Positions 1-9,033 of a stretch of 32,066 bases of DNA are shown here, piece after piece. The stretch's first letter is position 1. Each line of letters opens with the position of its first letter. The position numbers and the translations under genes are program-made. The notes under the pieces are model-generated. The model ran no database searches and was not told the origin of the DNA. It saw nothing but the letters and a program-made list of their open reading frames with translations. The DNA is from an uncultured Clostridium sp. (lineage in GTDB: Bacteria > Bacillota > Clostridia > TANB77 > CAG-508): contig CANPCK010000007.1 in the NCBI GenBank assembly GCA_947572545.1, positions 1 to 32,066 of the forward strand, in the 5' to 3' direction.

Positions 1-329
1 ATTGCACTGCCCAAGGTAAATTAACCTTGTTGAATAGTCAAAATCTGCGATTTTTCCTATTCAATAAGAAAATTGGACGTTAGTGAAATCAAAGATTTTG
101 ACGTCCACATGTACAAAATCGCTTCGCGATTATTGCACTGCCCAAGGTAAATTAACCTTGTTGAATAGTCAAAATCTGCGATTTTTCCTATTCAATAAGA
201 AAATTGGACGTTAGTGAAATCAAAGATTTTGACGTCCACATGTACAAAATCGCTTCGCGATTATTGCACTACCCAAGGTAAATTAACCTTGTTGAATAGT
301 CAAAATCTGTGATTTTTCCTATTCAATAA
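1..329. repeat. Tandem array of a 131-bp four-hairpin repeat unit
   Basis: Units start at 1, 132 and 263 (period exactly 131 bp); the third stops after about 67 bp. The copies are almost identical; the third has CACTACCC for CACTGCCC and CTGTGAT for CTGCGAT. Each full unit contains four consecutive inverted repeats. In unit 1 these are CAAGGT/ACCTTG (12-17, 24-29), TTGAATAG/CTATTCAA enclosing AAAATC/GATTTT (30-64), TGGACGT/ACGTCCA enclosing AAATC/GATTT (74-107), and AATCGC/GCGATT (117-131). The array touches the window edge, so its true length is unknown. A partial copy lies at 16782-16827. I see no coding capacity and no CRISPR-like spacing. Confidence 0.95.
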
Positions 330-330
330 A

Positions 331-371
331 AAATGCACCTAACATGTGTAAAAAACATTTTAGGCACATTT
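331..371 (-). terminator. Rho-independent terminator of the dehydrogenase-like gene
   Basis: On the minus strand, arms at 371-360 and 342-331 pair over 12 bp with two G-U pairs, followed by a T-rich run. It lies about 20 bp after the stop codon of the gene ending at 390 and abuts the tandem repeat array. Confidence 0.7.
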
Positions 372-389
372 TATAATTATCTATATTTA

Positions 390-1466
390 TTAATTCACAT
401 ACTCATTCAAAGGCTTTATCTTATAATTTAGTTCTCCAAATTCATTTGTTGTTAAATACCCTGCTTTTGCATTTATTATATCTGGTATTCTATTCACTAC
501 TGTTGCACATGTTAATTCCACTGTTGCTGGTCTTTCTACTATTATTGTTGTGTTTGGCTCTCCTTCTACTGTCCATTCATTTTTATCATAGTCTTCTTTA
601 GAATATACTTTTCCTATACATTCACTTTCAATAACTATTCCTTCTTTTGTATTTGTTGTAACAACTGCGCTCATTCCTGTTGCATCTCCTGCTTTTACTG
701 TTGTTCCTAATGTTGAAGATACAATATCTTCTTTATATGTCTGTGGTACACATTTTTGTGTTTGTGATGTGACTGTTAATCCAAGTTTTGCACATAACCA
801 CCCATTTACATTCCACATATATGAAGGTAAATATTCTCCTGAATTTATAATTTTCTGTCTTTCCTCATCACTTATTTTATCTACTGATGCTATTTCTTTG
901 TCAAATGTCTCTAGATCTAGTCCTGCCCCATGTGCTTTTGCAAGTGCTATACCATAATCTTCTACATTATAACTAGAACTTCCCTTTATTTTTTTTATTG
1001 TCTGTGTTGATCCTGCAATGCTTGATATTAATTGTCCCCAATATATATCTTGATATCCACTTCCTGTTATTGTACATCCATTTTGTTTTGCTAAGTCATC
1101 AATTTCTTTTGTAAGATTTGGATTAGAGTTCCAAGGAAAAAATGCTTCTTCGCATGTTGATATAGCATTTACTCCCAATTTAGCACATAGTAAAAATGCA
1201 TCTTTTATGTCGCTTAATAAACTCATTGTTGTAACTATTGCAACATCTGGTTTTACATTTTTGATCATTTCTTCTGCACTTTCTAGAGCAGTTACTTTTA
1301 CTCCTTTTTCTTCACATCCCATTATATCTCCTATATCTTTTCCTATAACCTCTGGGTTTATATCTATTGCACCTACTATTTCTCCTCCTTTTTCATATAC
1401 ATATCACATTGTATATACTGCCATTTTACCTGTACCAAATTGTACAACTTTTACTGGTCTTTCCAT
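390..1466 (-). pseudogene. 2,4-diaminopentanoate dehydrogenase-like NAD(P)-binding protein with an in-frame TGA at codon 21
   Basis: The reading frame from the ATG at 1466, behind an AGGAGG site, encodes a Rossmann start (MERPVKVVQFGTGKMAVYTM), then a TGA at 1406-1404, then continues in the same frame as YVYEKGGEIVGAIDINPEV and on to a stop at 390, giving 358 codons. The remainder resembles the DapB-like family that includes 2,4-diaminopentanoate dehydrogenase of ornithine fermentation. A normal protein would probably have an Arg at the TGA (CGA or AGA to TGA). No shift is involved, so this differs from the CGGA sites elsewhere. The next ATG (1322) would skip the whole nucleotide-binding start. 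mnmA and the gene at 1634 end in TGA, so TGA works as a stop here. It could be a recent nonsense mutation, readthrough or a base-call error. Family assignment is from memory of sequence features and moderately sure. Confidence 0.6.
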
Positions 1467-1503
1467 ATAATTTTCCTCCTTTGTTTTTTGATTTTATATA
1501 AAG

Positions 1504-1533
1504 ATTATATACCAACAAAATAAATTTATACAA
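1504..1533 (-). promoter_or_regulatory. Sigma-A-type promoter of the dehydrogenase-like gene
   Basis: On the minus strand TTGTAT (1533-1528) and TATAAT (1509-1504) are separated by 18 bp, about 40 bp before the ATG at 1466. Confidence 0.55.
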
Positions 1534-1553
1534 TAGTAAATCTTAAAAAAGTC

Positions 1554-1583
1554 AAAAAAAATGGGTCAGCATAAATGCTGACC
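1554..1583 (-). terminator. Rho-independent terminator of the orphan gene at 1634-1975
   Basis: The perfect arms GGTCAGCA/TGCTGACC (1583-1576 and 1571-1564) enclose a 4-nt loop and are followed on the minus strand by eight T. It lies 50 bp after the stop of the gene it serves. Confidence 0.85.
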
Positions 1584-1633
1584 GCTCGCCTATAGCCACC
1601 CCTTGACATAGTGACCAACTGAAAAAACAGTTA

Positions 1634-1975
1634 TCACATCCGATACACCTTTATGTGCATGGACGGTTTTACATAGGCTTTTTTGCTAACTTCACACACC
1701 AAACGTGGCGGACTATCCATTGGCTTTTCTTTCTTGCTGTCCTCAATAACCTCCCGCTTGATGTATTTTGCTGCATTATCGCCTTCCACAGATCCGAACT
1801 CACCATCCAACAGACCTCTCAGCAAATTGACAAGTCCATTTGTAGCCTCTTCTCCTTTCAGGCAAACATATGACGTAAGCACGCTTACGGGTTTTTCTTC
1901 TCTTTCTACACCTCCTAAAGGCTGTCCATTATTGGTGATTTCGCATTCAATGTAGTAAACCCATTCTCTTTCCAT
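1634..1975 (-). CDS. Hypothetical orphan protein, 113 aa, G+C-richer than its neighbours
   Basis: I do not recognise this protein. It is 113 residues, soluble, charged, with no membrane segment or signal peptide. It starts MEREWVYYIECEITNN after a strong AAGGAGG site. It is a single-gene unit: consensus-like promoter at 2045-2073 and its own terminator at 1554-1583. Its codon use is visibly richer in G+C (CTG, GGC, CCG) than the flanking genes, which suggests transfer or a different selection regime. It is one of the few genes here with in-frame CGG codons: CGG-GAG at 1756-1754 (I-K-R-E-V) and CGG-ATG at 1642-1637, two codons before the TGA stop. The second creates an in-frame CGGA. If the host shifts frame there, the C-terminus would change to a longer Cys- and Trp-containing tail running through the terminator; the ordinary ending R-M-stop seems more natural. 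Confidence 0.75.
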   Translation of the reverse strand: MEREWVYYIECEITNNGQPLGGVEREEKPVSVLTSYVCLKGEEATNGLVNLLRGLLDGEFGSVEGDNAAKYIKREVIEDSKKEKPMDSPPRLVCEVSKKAYVKPSMHIKVYRM

Positions 1976-2044
1976 ATGCTTTTCCTCCTTATGATGTCTC
2001 CTATATGTTTTTGCTAGTCAAGGTAATGCATGGTCTTAAAATAT

Positions 2045-2073
2045 ATTATATCACAATTTACATAATACTGCAA
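2045..2073 (-). promoter_or_regulatory. Promoter of the orphan gene at 1634-1975
   Basis: On the minus strand TTGCAG (2073-2068) and a perfect TATAAT (2050-2045) are spaced by 17 bp, about 70 bp before the start codon. Confidence 0.6.
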
Positions 2074-2105
2074 TATATGCTAATATTTAAGCATCTCTTC
2101 TTGTA

Positions 2106-2801
2106 TTATAACTTTATATACACTTTCTCTTTTTTATAGAATATATATATAATTATTCCTGCGATTGCAAATGTTATACCATATGTAAGTACTATTACAA
2201 TCCAATTTCCAGCAACTATATTACTTCCTGCAATAGTTGAAGATATAATTGATGGAAATCTTGCAAATGTCGAAATTAGCAAAAATCTTACTGGTTTTAT
2301 TGGTAATAACCCACTTATATATACAATTAAATCTTTAGGAGTTCCTGGTATAAAAAATAGTATAAAAAGTATTGTGTCTATCTTTTTTGGGTTGGAAAAT
2401 AATTTATTGTTTTCTAATTTATCTATTTTTTCTTTCGATATAAAACTATATATAAAGCTTCTTCCAAATTTTCTTACTGCAAAAAATATTATAAAACTAC
2501 TTAAGAATGCTCCTAAAAATATTACTATAAGTCCACCTATTGCTCCATAAGACATTCCCGCAAGAACTTCTACTGGTTCACCTGGAAGTATTGGTATAAA
2601 TATTTGTACAACCATTAATCCTATAATAATAAATATTCCTTCAAATCCTAGGCTCTCTATATTCTTTTTAAAATCTATTCTGCCTTGCTCTGTAGATATT
2701 CCTTTAAATATTGGTAACAACTTTATAGCAAGAACTACCATTATTAATATAAATAGTATTAACATTATCAATTTAAAAATTTTTACCTTTTTACTTTGCA
2801 T
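2106..2801 (-). CDS. DedA/TVP38 (VTT-domain) integral membrane protein
   Basis: The 231-residue protein has an N-terminal membrane helix (residues about 9-28) and four or five more hydrophobic segments. It carries the two re-entrant-loop motifs of the SNARE-associated/VTT family: P-I-L-P-G-E-P-V-E followed by A-G (about residues 70-84) and F-F-I-P-G-T-P-K-D followed by an S-G-L segment (about 149-165). Family members act as lipid scramblases or undecaprenyl-phosphate/phospholipid translocases; the substrate here cannot be read from sequence. It lies 14 bp downstream of a membrane glycosyltransferase gene, so the two are probably co-transcribed and may work together on an envelope glycan or glycolipid. 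Length is typical for the family. Confidence 0.85.
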   Translation of the reverse strand: MQSKKVKIFKLIMLILFILIMVVLAIKLLPIFKGISTEQGRIDFKKNIESLGFEGIFIIIGLMVVQIFIPILPGEPVEVLAGMSYGAIGGLIVIFLGAFLSSFIIFFAVRKFGRSFIYSFISKEKIDKLENNKLFSNPKKIDTILFILFFIPGTPKDLIVYISGLLPIKPVRFLLISTFARFPSIISSTIAGSNIVAGNWIVIVLTYGITFAIAGIIIYIFYKKEKVYIKL

Positions 2802-2815
2802 TTTCTTTCTCCATT

Positions 2816-4045
2816 TTATTTATAATTGATTTCTAATATTTTATCTATTGATACATCTTTTGTGTGTTCCACTTTTTCCCATTTATGTTGTTTTCTTTGA
2901 CTTATACAAGCTATTACATTAATTGGTATCCAAGATAATACAAATATTGGCAATGTTAAAATTCCTTTTATATATGGCAATATCTTCTTTTTTTCTAGTT
3001 TAATTGCTGCAATTGATAGCGATATACTTATTAAATATCCTACTCCAATAGTTACCAATTTTCCTATATAATTCATATACATTCCATCTAAAAGTCCTAT
3101 TCCAAAATGTAAAATAAATGATGTTAATCCTAAAAATTGTACTACTGGAGATAATAGAAATATTAATATATCTACACTTGTAAAATTATTTTTCTTAAAC
3201 ATTTTCTTTATCAATCTTTTTGTATATAAATTCAAGCATTGTATAGTTCCAATAGACCATCTCTTTCTTTGTTTCCAAGATTCTTCAAAAGTTGTTGGTT
3301 GTTCATCATATGTTATTGCATCTTGGACAAATGCTATTTTTTCATTATTTATAGCACATTTTGCAGTAAGCTCTATATCTTCTGTTAATGTCTTTGCATT
3401 ATATCCTTGTCTTTCTAAAACTTTTTTTGATATCATAAATCCTGTTCCATTAATGAAACTTGATTTATTTAAGTTCATTCTAGCCTTGTTTAAAAATACA
3501 TTGTGTATTAAATAATGTATTGAGTAGCAACTTGATATCCATGTATCTGATATATTTTTACTATCTCTATATCCTTGTGCTAGTTCATATCCTTCGTCAA
3601 AACAATCATTCATTTTTGTTATAAATTCGGGGTGTACTATATTATCTGCATCAAATATAATATATGCTTCATAGTCTTTTTCATTTAATTCATTAAATAC
3701 AATTCTTAAAGCATCTCCTTTTGATTTTACTGGTGTATTGCATTCTATAATTTGTACATTATTATTCAAAGAAATTTCTTTTGTTCTGTCTGTGCAATTA
3801 TTAATAGCTACATATACATCATATAATTCTTTTGGATATTCCTGTTTATTTAAACTTTTTAATAAGTTTCCAACTACTTTTTCTTCATTCCTTGCAGGCA
3901 CTATTACTGCAAATTTATGCTTTTTATCTGTTTTGCTTATTTTTTTCTTTGATTTTAAAACACACAATCCTGTTATTATATAGAAAATTAAATAAGCAGC
4001 TGTCAATATATCCACCATTTTTAATATTTCCTTTACCAATACCAT
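2816..4045 (-). CDS. Membrane-bound family 2 glycosyltransferase
   Basis: The 409-residue protein has one N-terminal membrane helix (about 11-30), a GT-A catalytic domain and three C-terminal helices (about 290-385). Visible motifs are VIVPARNEE (nucleotide-sugar binding start), DADN (metal-binding DxD type), TEDIEL (catalytic-base region) and QRKRW, the Q-x-x-R-W signature of processive GT2 enzymes such as cellulose, hyaluronan or poly-GlcNAc synthases. It probably makes or extends a surface glycan or glycolipid; the product is unknown. Two starts are plausible: ATG at 4045 behind AGGGG, or the ATG ten codons in (4018), which has AAAGGAAA at good spacing. It is first in a two-gene operon with the DedA-like protein. 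Confidence 0.85.
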   Translation of the reverse strand: MVLVKEILKMVDILTAAYLIFYIITGLCVLKSKKKISKTDKKHKFAVIVPARNEEKVVGNLLKSLNKQEYPKELYDVYVAINNCTDRTKEISLNNNVQIIECNTPVKSKGDALRIVFNELNEKDYEAYIIFDADNIVHPEFITKMNDCFDEGYELAQGYRDSKNISDTWISSCYSIHYLIHNVFLNKARMNLNKSSFINGTGFMISKKVLERQGYNAKTLTEDIELTAKCAINNEKIAFVQDAITYDEQPTTFEESWKQRKRWSIGTIQCLNLYTKRLIKKMFKKNNFTSVDILIFLLSPVVQFLGLTSFILHFGIGLLDGMYMNYIGKLVTIGVGYLISISLSIAAIKLEKKKILPYIKGILTLPIFVLSWIPINVIACISQRKQHKWEKVEHTKDVSIDKILEINYK

Positions 4046-4073
4046 CTCTTAACCCCTATTCTGTTTTTCTTAG

Positions 4074-4101
4074 ATTATATCAAATGATTATTAAGAATCA
4101 A
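4074..4101 (-). promoter_or_regulatory. Promoter of the glycosyltransferase/DedA operon
   Basis: On the minus strand TTGATT (4101-4096) and TATAAT (4079-4074) are spaced by 16 bp, about 29 bp before the start codon. Confidence 0.5.
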
Positions 4102-4190
4102 TATAGATTTTATTAAGACTTTATTAATTTAAAATAAGAGCCTGTACCAACTATATAATCAAAAATTAATTGCCTAATAATACTCATTTT

Positions 4191-4884
4191 TTAATTATCT
4201 CTTTTCATACTCTTTAACAATTTTTTCTGCTCACTATCAATTCTATATGATTCCCTCATTTTTTGCAAAGTTTTATTATAAGTAAATTTATCAAGATTGT
4301 TTTTTCCTTGCAAATATTTCATTGCTTTGTCATTAAATTTTATTCCGAATTTCTGCCAAACACCATGCCACTCCCATTTTAACATAATATCCGTCATGTT
4401 TTATATTATCTAGTATATCTATTACTTGGTCTATATATTCTTCTATAATATAATAATCTAGTAACATAATTACACCAAATCTTACTTCAAATTCTTTTTT
4501 TGAACTAAAGTATGGAGTAATAAATTCGAAAACTTTTGCTAAATCTTTTTCTTTTATTTTTAATGTTGGCACAAATGTGTCTGATATCGCCCAACTATCA
4601 ATCTTTGATACAAACTTTTTTATGTATTCATACTTTTCTTCTATATCACATTTTGCATAAGCTATTATAAATCCTTGAAGTATTATTTCTTCAAAATACT
4701 CATCATCTAAATTATATACTAGTTCTTTCCAGTCTTCTTCTTTAAGCATTGATTTTGCAAGATATCTTAGTTTTGGTATTCTAATTCCTAGCATTTTTTT
4801 CTTTGTATCAGGACACAGCTTTGCATTAAATTTTTTATATTCTTCGTCTTTTAATGAATTTAACTCTTCTTTAAAATTTTTCAT
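4191..4884 (-). CDS. DNA alkylation repair enzyme (AlkD-like HEAT repeat), +1 frameshift at CGGA
   Basis: The first frame (4884-4333) gives an AlkD-family start with the D-S-W-A-I-S-D region and ends G-V-A-W-C-L-A-E-I, then CGG and a stop four codons later. The rest of the domain (G-I-K-F-N-D-K ... L-D-K-F-T-Y-N-K-T-L-Q-K) continues in the +1 frame to 4191. Dropping the single C at 4347, which sits after codon 179 (ATT) and before an in-frame GGA, gives an uninterrupted 230-residue protein, the usual length for the family. AlkD glycosylases excise alkylated purines through stacked HEAT helices; the W of A-W-C-L lies just before the shift. It is a single gene with its own promoter at 4910-4937. 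Either it is decoded by +1 shifting or it is broken; the shared pattern with seven other genes favours decoding. Confidence 0.85.
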
Positions 4885-4909
4885 TTTTTACCCCTATATT
4901 TTTCTTTAT

Positions 4910-4937
4910 ATTATATTACAAATAATGTTAAATGCAA
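4910..4937 (-). promoter_or_regulatory. Promoter of the alkD-like gene
   Basis: On the minus strand TTGCAT (4937-4932) and TATAAT (4915-4910) are spaced by 16 bp, 26 bp before the ATG. The ribosome binding site is AGGGG. Confidence 0.45.
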
Positions 4938-4979
4938 AGAATTTCTGTAAATTTTAAGAAAAAATACAGAAATGTTAAA

Positions 4980-5014
4980 CCCAAAGGGTCCCCAATAACT
5001 GGGGACCCTTTGGG
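4980..5014 (-). terminator. Strong G+C-rich terminator hairpin of the orphan gene at 5028-5519
   Basis: Perfect 14-bp arms CCCAAAGGGTCCCC and GGGGACCCTTTGGG (4980-4993, 5001-5014) enclose a 7-nt loop, 13 bp after the stop codon. The T-run on the minus strand is short (GTTTAACATTT), so termination may be imperfect, but position and stem strength fit a terminator. Confidence 0.65.
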
Positions 5015-5027
5015 CAAACCTTTGAAA

Positions 5028-5519
5028 TTATTCACGTTCTTCGATGATTTCGATGTCACTCTCCTTTACGCCTTTTTGTGCCAGTCCCAGAAGGACCAAG
5101 TCCTTTATCTTCTTCTTCTCAGAAGGAAGCAAAGATTGCGGATACTTGTAGGTTCTAGGCTCACCATCATAAATGTCAATCTGCAGAAGCCAGGTCCACT
5201 CTTCGCCGTTTCCAGCTTGTGGCAGGAAATTAAACCCTAAGATGTACAAGTCCTGCTCCTGCAAAAAGTGAACAAGCGATATAGCATTTACCATAGTCCC
5301 GAGCTTTGCCCAGTCGCTTCCAATAATAATCTCTTCCAAAGAATTGATTACGTTTTGGGAACGCTGCAAATATTCTCCAAAACCCCCATGAATATGTTCA
5401 TCATTTCTGGGAGCTTTGGGTGGCAGATTACCATCTCCACGAATTCCGAGTCTCGCATGAGGACATATACACCAGTTCCCTACATCCAGTTGATAGTCCT
5501 TTCTTACCCATTTTCTCAT
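5028..5519 (-). CDS. Hypothetical orphan protein, 163 aa, G+C-richer than its neighbours
   Basis: I do not recognise this protein. The start is set at the ATG at 5519 (M-R-K-W-V-R-K-D) because AAAGGATG lies 7-9 nt upstream; longer versions (5528, 5561) lack a suitable site. It is soluble, without signal peptide or membrane segment. The N-terminal part contains C-I-C-P-H and a G-N-L-P-P-K-A-P-R-N-D-E stretch, the middle predicts helical, and the end is acidic (E-S-D-I-E-I-I-E-E-R-E). Codon use is richer in G+C than the flanks. It stands alone with its own terminator hairpin (4980-5014) and a possible promoter (TTGCGT 5607-5602, TATACT 5583-5578, 18 bp apart). CGGA occurs once, read as CTC-GGA, without a shift. 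It belongs with the genes at 1634 and 17221 in layout and composition. Confidence 0.7.
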   Translation of the reverse strand: MRKWVRKDYQLDVGNWCICPHARLGIRGDGNLPPKAPRNDEHIHGGFGEYLQRSQNVINSLEEIIIGSDWAKLGTMVNAISLVHFLQEQDLYILGFNFLPQAGNGEEWTWLLQIDIYDGEPRTYKYPQSLLPSEKKKIKDLVLLGLAQKGVKESDIEIIEERE

Positions 5520-5607
5520 GATGTTCATCCTTTCTTTTTTCAACGTTTGGTGTTTAACCATTTATAGGTACTTTTATAGTATATCACGGTTTTTATGTAA
5601 AACGCAA

Positions 5608-5673
5608 GTGAAATAAGGGGACGTACCTAAAATTTCATCTAAATGAAATTTTAGGTACGTCCCCTTATTTCAC
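5608..5673. repeat. 31-bp perfect palindrome with CTAA loop, downstream of carB
   Basis: Arms at 5608-5638 and 5643-5673 are perfectly complementary over 31 bp and enclose only CTAA. The core reads GGGGACGTACC. It begins three bases after the carB stop codon, so it will fold at the 3' end of the carAB transcript and could act as a 3' stabiliser or terminator, although no T-run follows. Long GGGGACG-starting hairpins are known to me as dispersed elements in clostridial genomes and can be mobilised in trans by Y1-type (REP-associated) transposases. That this is such an element is inference. Confidence 0.9.
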
Positions 5674-5675
5674 AC

Positions 5676-8600
5676 TTATACTTCTGTAATATCTACAATA
5701 TCAAGTTCTTCTTCTGTTTTTGTATCTTCTATTGCATCATATAGTGCATTTGCTGTGTCTAGTGATGTAAAACATGGTATCTTAGATTCTGCAGCTAGTC
5801 TTCTTATCTTAAATCCATCACGATTTGATTCTTTTCCTCTTGTTGGTGTATTTATGATAAAGTTAATTTTTCCTAGTTGTAATAGATTTGGTATACTTTC
5901 TGCTCCTTCCCATATCTTTTCTACAACGTTTACATCTATTCCATTATTTTTAAGAAGTATTGCTGTTCCTTTTGTTGCATATATTTTAAATCCTTTATGA
6001 AATAGCTTTTTAGCAAGTGGTAACATTTCTTCTTTGTCTTTATCTCTAACTGTTATAAGTACATTTCCTGTCTTTGGAATGTTTATTCCTGATGCTATAA
6101 ATGCTTTGACTATTGCATCTGAGAAATTTTTAGATACTCCTAATACTTCTCCCGTTGATTTCATTTCAGGTCCTAAACTTGTGTCTGCATTTTTTATTTT
6201 TTCAAATGAGAATACTGGCATTTTGATTGCTATATATTCACTTTTCTTGTATATTCCTGTTCCATATTCCATGTCTTTTAATTTTTCACCTAATATTACT
6301 CTTGTTGCTATATCTATTACTGGAAGGTTTGTAACTTTGCTTATGTATGGTACTGTTCTACTTGAACGTGGATTTACTTCTATAATATATACTTCTCCTT
6401 TACATATTATAAATTGTATATTAAGTACTCCTATTACATTTAGCTCTTTTGCAATTTTTTCTGTATATTCTATTATTTTCTTTTGGTGTTCCTCTTCAAT
6501 ATTTTGTGTTGGATATACTGATATACTATCTCCTGAGTGAATTCCTGCTCTTTCTAAATGTTCCATTATTCCTGGTATTAATATATTTTCTCCATCACAT
6601 ATTGCATCTACTTCAAGTTCTTTTCCTAACATATATTTGTCTACAAGTATTGGATGTTCTTGTACAGTTTTATTTATTTCATTAATAAATTCTGCTATTT
6701 CTTTATCATCATATGCTATTGCCATTCCCTGTCCACCAAGTACATATGAAGGTCTAACAAGTACTGGATATTCTAGCTTTTTCGCAACTTCTATTGCTTC
6801 TTCGACTGTGTATACTGTACTTCCCTTTGGTCTTAAAATTCCACAGTTATTTAATGCTTCATCAAATAGTTCTCTGTCTTCTGCTCTATCCATATCTTCT
6901 TCTGCTGTTCCAAGTATTTTAACTCCCATTTCTTTTAATGCTCTTGTTAGCTTAATTGCTGTTTGTCCTCCAAATTGCACTATTGCTCCATAAGGTTTTT
7001 CTATTCTTATTATATTTTCTACATCTTCTGGTGTTAAAGGTTCAAAATATAGCTTATCTGCTATATCAAAGTCTGTACTTACTGTCTCTGGATTGTTGTT
7101 TACTATTATTGTTTCATATCCTTTTCTTTTTAGTGACCATACCGAATGCACACTACAATAGTCAAATTCTATTCCTTGTCCTATTCTAATTGGTCCTGAT
7201 CCAAGTACTACTATCTTTTTCTTGTTTGTTTTGTCGATTGCTTCATTTTCATCATCATAACTTGAATAATAGTATGGTGTTTCTGCATCAAATTCTGCTG
7301 CACATGTATCTACCATTTTAAATGCTGCAATTATTCCATTTTCTTCTCTTTTATTTTTTATTTCTTCTACTGGTATTTTTGTAAATCTTGATATAACATT
7401 GTCTGTATATCCATATTTCTTAGCTTCTTTTAGTAATTCTATAGTCAAGTTATTTGTTTTAAGTTTTTTTTCTATTTTTACAAGATTGTTTATCTTGCTT
7501 ATAAAGAATGTATCTATTGTTGTTGCTTGATGTATTTGTTCTATACTCATTCCTCTTCTTAAATTTTCTGCAACTACCCACAATGTCTCATTGTTTACAT
7601 TCTTAAGTTCTGCTCTTATTTGTTCATCTGTATAGCTTGAAAATTTTGGTAATGTTAAACAGTCTACATTTTCTTCTAATGAACGTATTGCTTTCATAAT
7701 TCCTGCTTCTAAAGTTTCTGATATTGCCATTACTTCTCCAGTTGCTTTCATTTGAGTTCCAAGCTCACGACTTGCTGTTAGGAATTTATTAAATGGCCAT
7801 TTTGGTATTTTTACTACTACATAATCAAGTACTGGTTCAAAGCAAGCATAGGTCTTTCCTGTTACTGCATTTCTTATTTCGTCTAGTGTATATCCTATTG
7901 CAATTTTTGCAGCTACTTTTGCTATTGGATAACCTGTTGCTTTTGATGCTAGTGCTGATGAGCGGCTAACCCTTGGATTTACTTCTATTACTGCATATTC
8001 AAAACTGTTTGGATTTAATGCAAATTGTACATTACATCCTCCTTCAATTTTTAGTGCTGATATTATCTTTATTGCTGATGTTCTAAGCATTTGATATTCT
8101 CTATCTGCTAATGTTTGTGAAGGTGCAACTACTATACTATCTCCTGTATGTACTCCTACTGGATTTATATTTTCCATATTACATACCGTAATACAGTTAC
8201 CTTTAGAGTCTCTTATTACTTCATATTCTATTTCTTTCCATCCTGATATACATTTTTCTATTAATACTTGGCATACTCTTGATAGATGCAATCCTTGAGA
8301 ACTTATTTCTCTTAGTTGTTCCTCTGTATATGCGATTCCTCCTCCTGTTCCTCCGAAGTGTATATGCTGGTCTTACTATAACTGGTAATCCTATTTCTCT
8401 TGAAAAGTTTACTGCGTCCTCTACTGTATTTACTACTTTACTTGCAATACATGGCTCATTAATACTTTCCATCATGTCTTTAAATGCTTGTCTGTCTTCT
8501 GCATTTTTTATTCCCTCTGGTGATGTTCCAAGTAGTCTTACATTATTTGCTTTTAAAAATCCTTGTTCTTCAAGTTCCATTGCAATATTCAATCCTGTTT

Positions 8601-8877
8601 GTCCTCCAAGGTTTGGTAATATGCTATCTGGTTTTTCTTTTTCTATTATTTTCTTAATTGTTTTTACTGTTAATGGTTCTATGTATATTTTATCTGCCAT
8701 ATTCTTGTCTGTCATTATTGTTGCTGGATTTGAGTTTACAAGTACTACTTCTAATCCTTCTTTTTTTAATTCTACACATGCTTGTGTTCCTGCATAGTCA
8801 AATTCTGCTGCTTGTCCTATAATTATTGGTCCTGACCCTATTACTAATACCTTTTTTATGTTTTTATTTTTTGGCAT
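5676..8877 (-). CDS. carB: Carbamoyl-phosphate synthase large subunit, +1 frameshift at CGGA
   Basis: CarB makes carbamoyl phosphate from bicarbonate, ammonia (passed from CarA) and two ATP, for pyrimidines and arginine. The zero frame runs from the ATG at 8877 (AAGGAG site) through [11 protein letters not shown] and the first ATP-grasp domain to P-A-Y-T-L, codon 174. There an extra C (8355) precedes GGA; after it the frame reads G-G-T-G-G-G-I-A and continues to 5676. With the C dropped the protein is 1066 residues, the usual length, with both ATP-grasp halves (second [11 protein letters not shown] intact) and the C-terminal MGS-like allosteric domain. The shift falls on the first Gly of the Gly-Gly pair that contacts ATP (Gly175-Gly176 in E. 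coli as I recall). Without shifting, the product would be about 218 residues with an Arg-rich nonsense tail and carbamoyl phosphate synthesis would fail. It is downstream of carA with a 156-bp gap. Confidence 0.97.
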
Positions 8878-8922
8878 AATTAATTCTCCTTACCATAAAA
8901 ACAATTATCAGCACTTTGCATA

Positions 8923-8997
8923 GTTGCTCTCAGTTGATTTGCATTCAATGTGCTCAAGCACACACCTTATGGAATATCTTCTTCGTCCCCTAGCAAC
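8923..8997 (-). other. Structured spacer between carA and carB
   Basis: The 156-bp gap between carA and carB is unusually long for an operon. On the minus strand GTTGCT (8997-8992) can pair with AGCAAC (8928-8923), enclosing a perfect TGTGCT/AGCACA hairpin with a two-base TG loop (8962-8949). It resembles a closed multi-stem RNA, but I match it to no known riboswitch and see no terminator T-run. Confidence 0.35.
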
Positions 8998-9033
8998 CTA
9001 CTAATTCTTGTTTTAACTAATATAATTAATAAT

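Noticed and set aside
1..329. CRISPR array
   Set aside because: The repeated unit is 131 bp with no unique spacers; the whole unit repeats and folds into hairpins.
390..1466. TGA as a sense codon in this genome
   Set aside because: mnmA ends at a TGA exactly where its family ends, and other genes show no internal TGA.
8923..8997. ykkC-type riboswitch between carA and carB
   Set aside because: A CTAGGGG stretch is present, but the remaining conserved ykkC elements and pairing are not visible.
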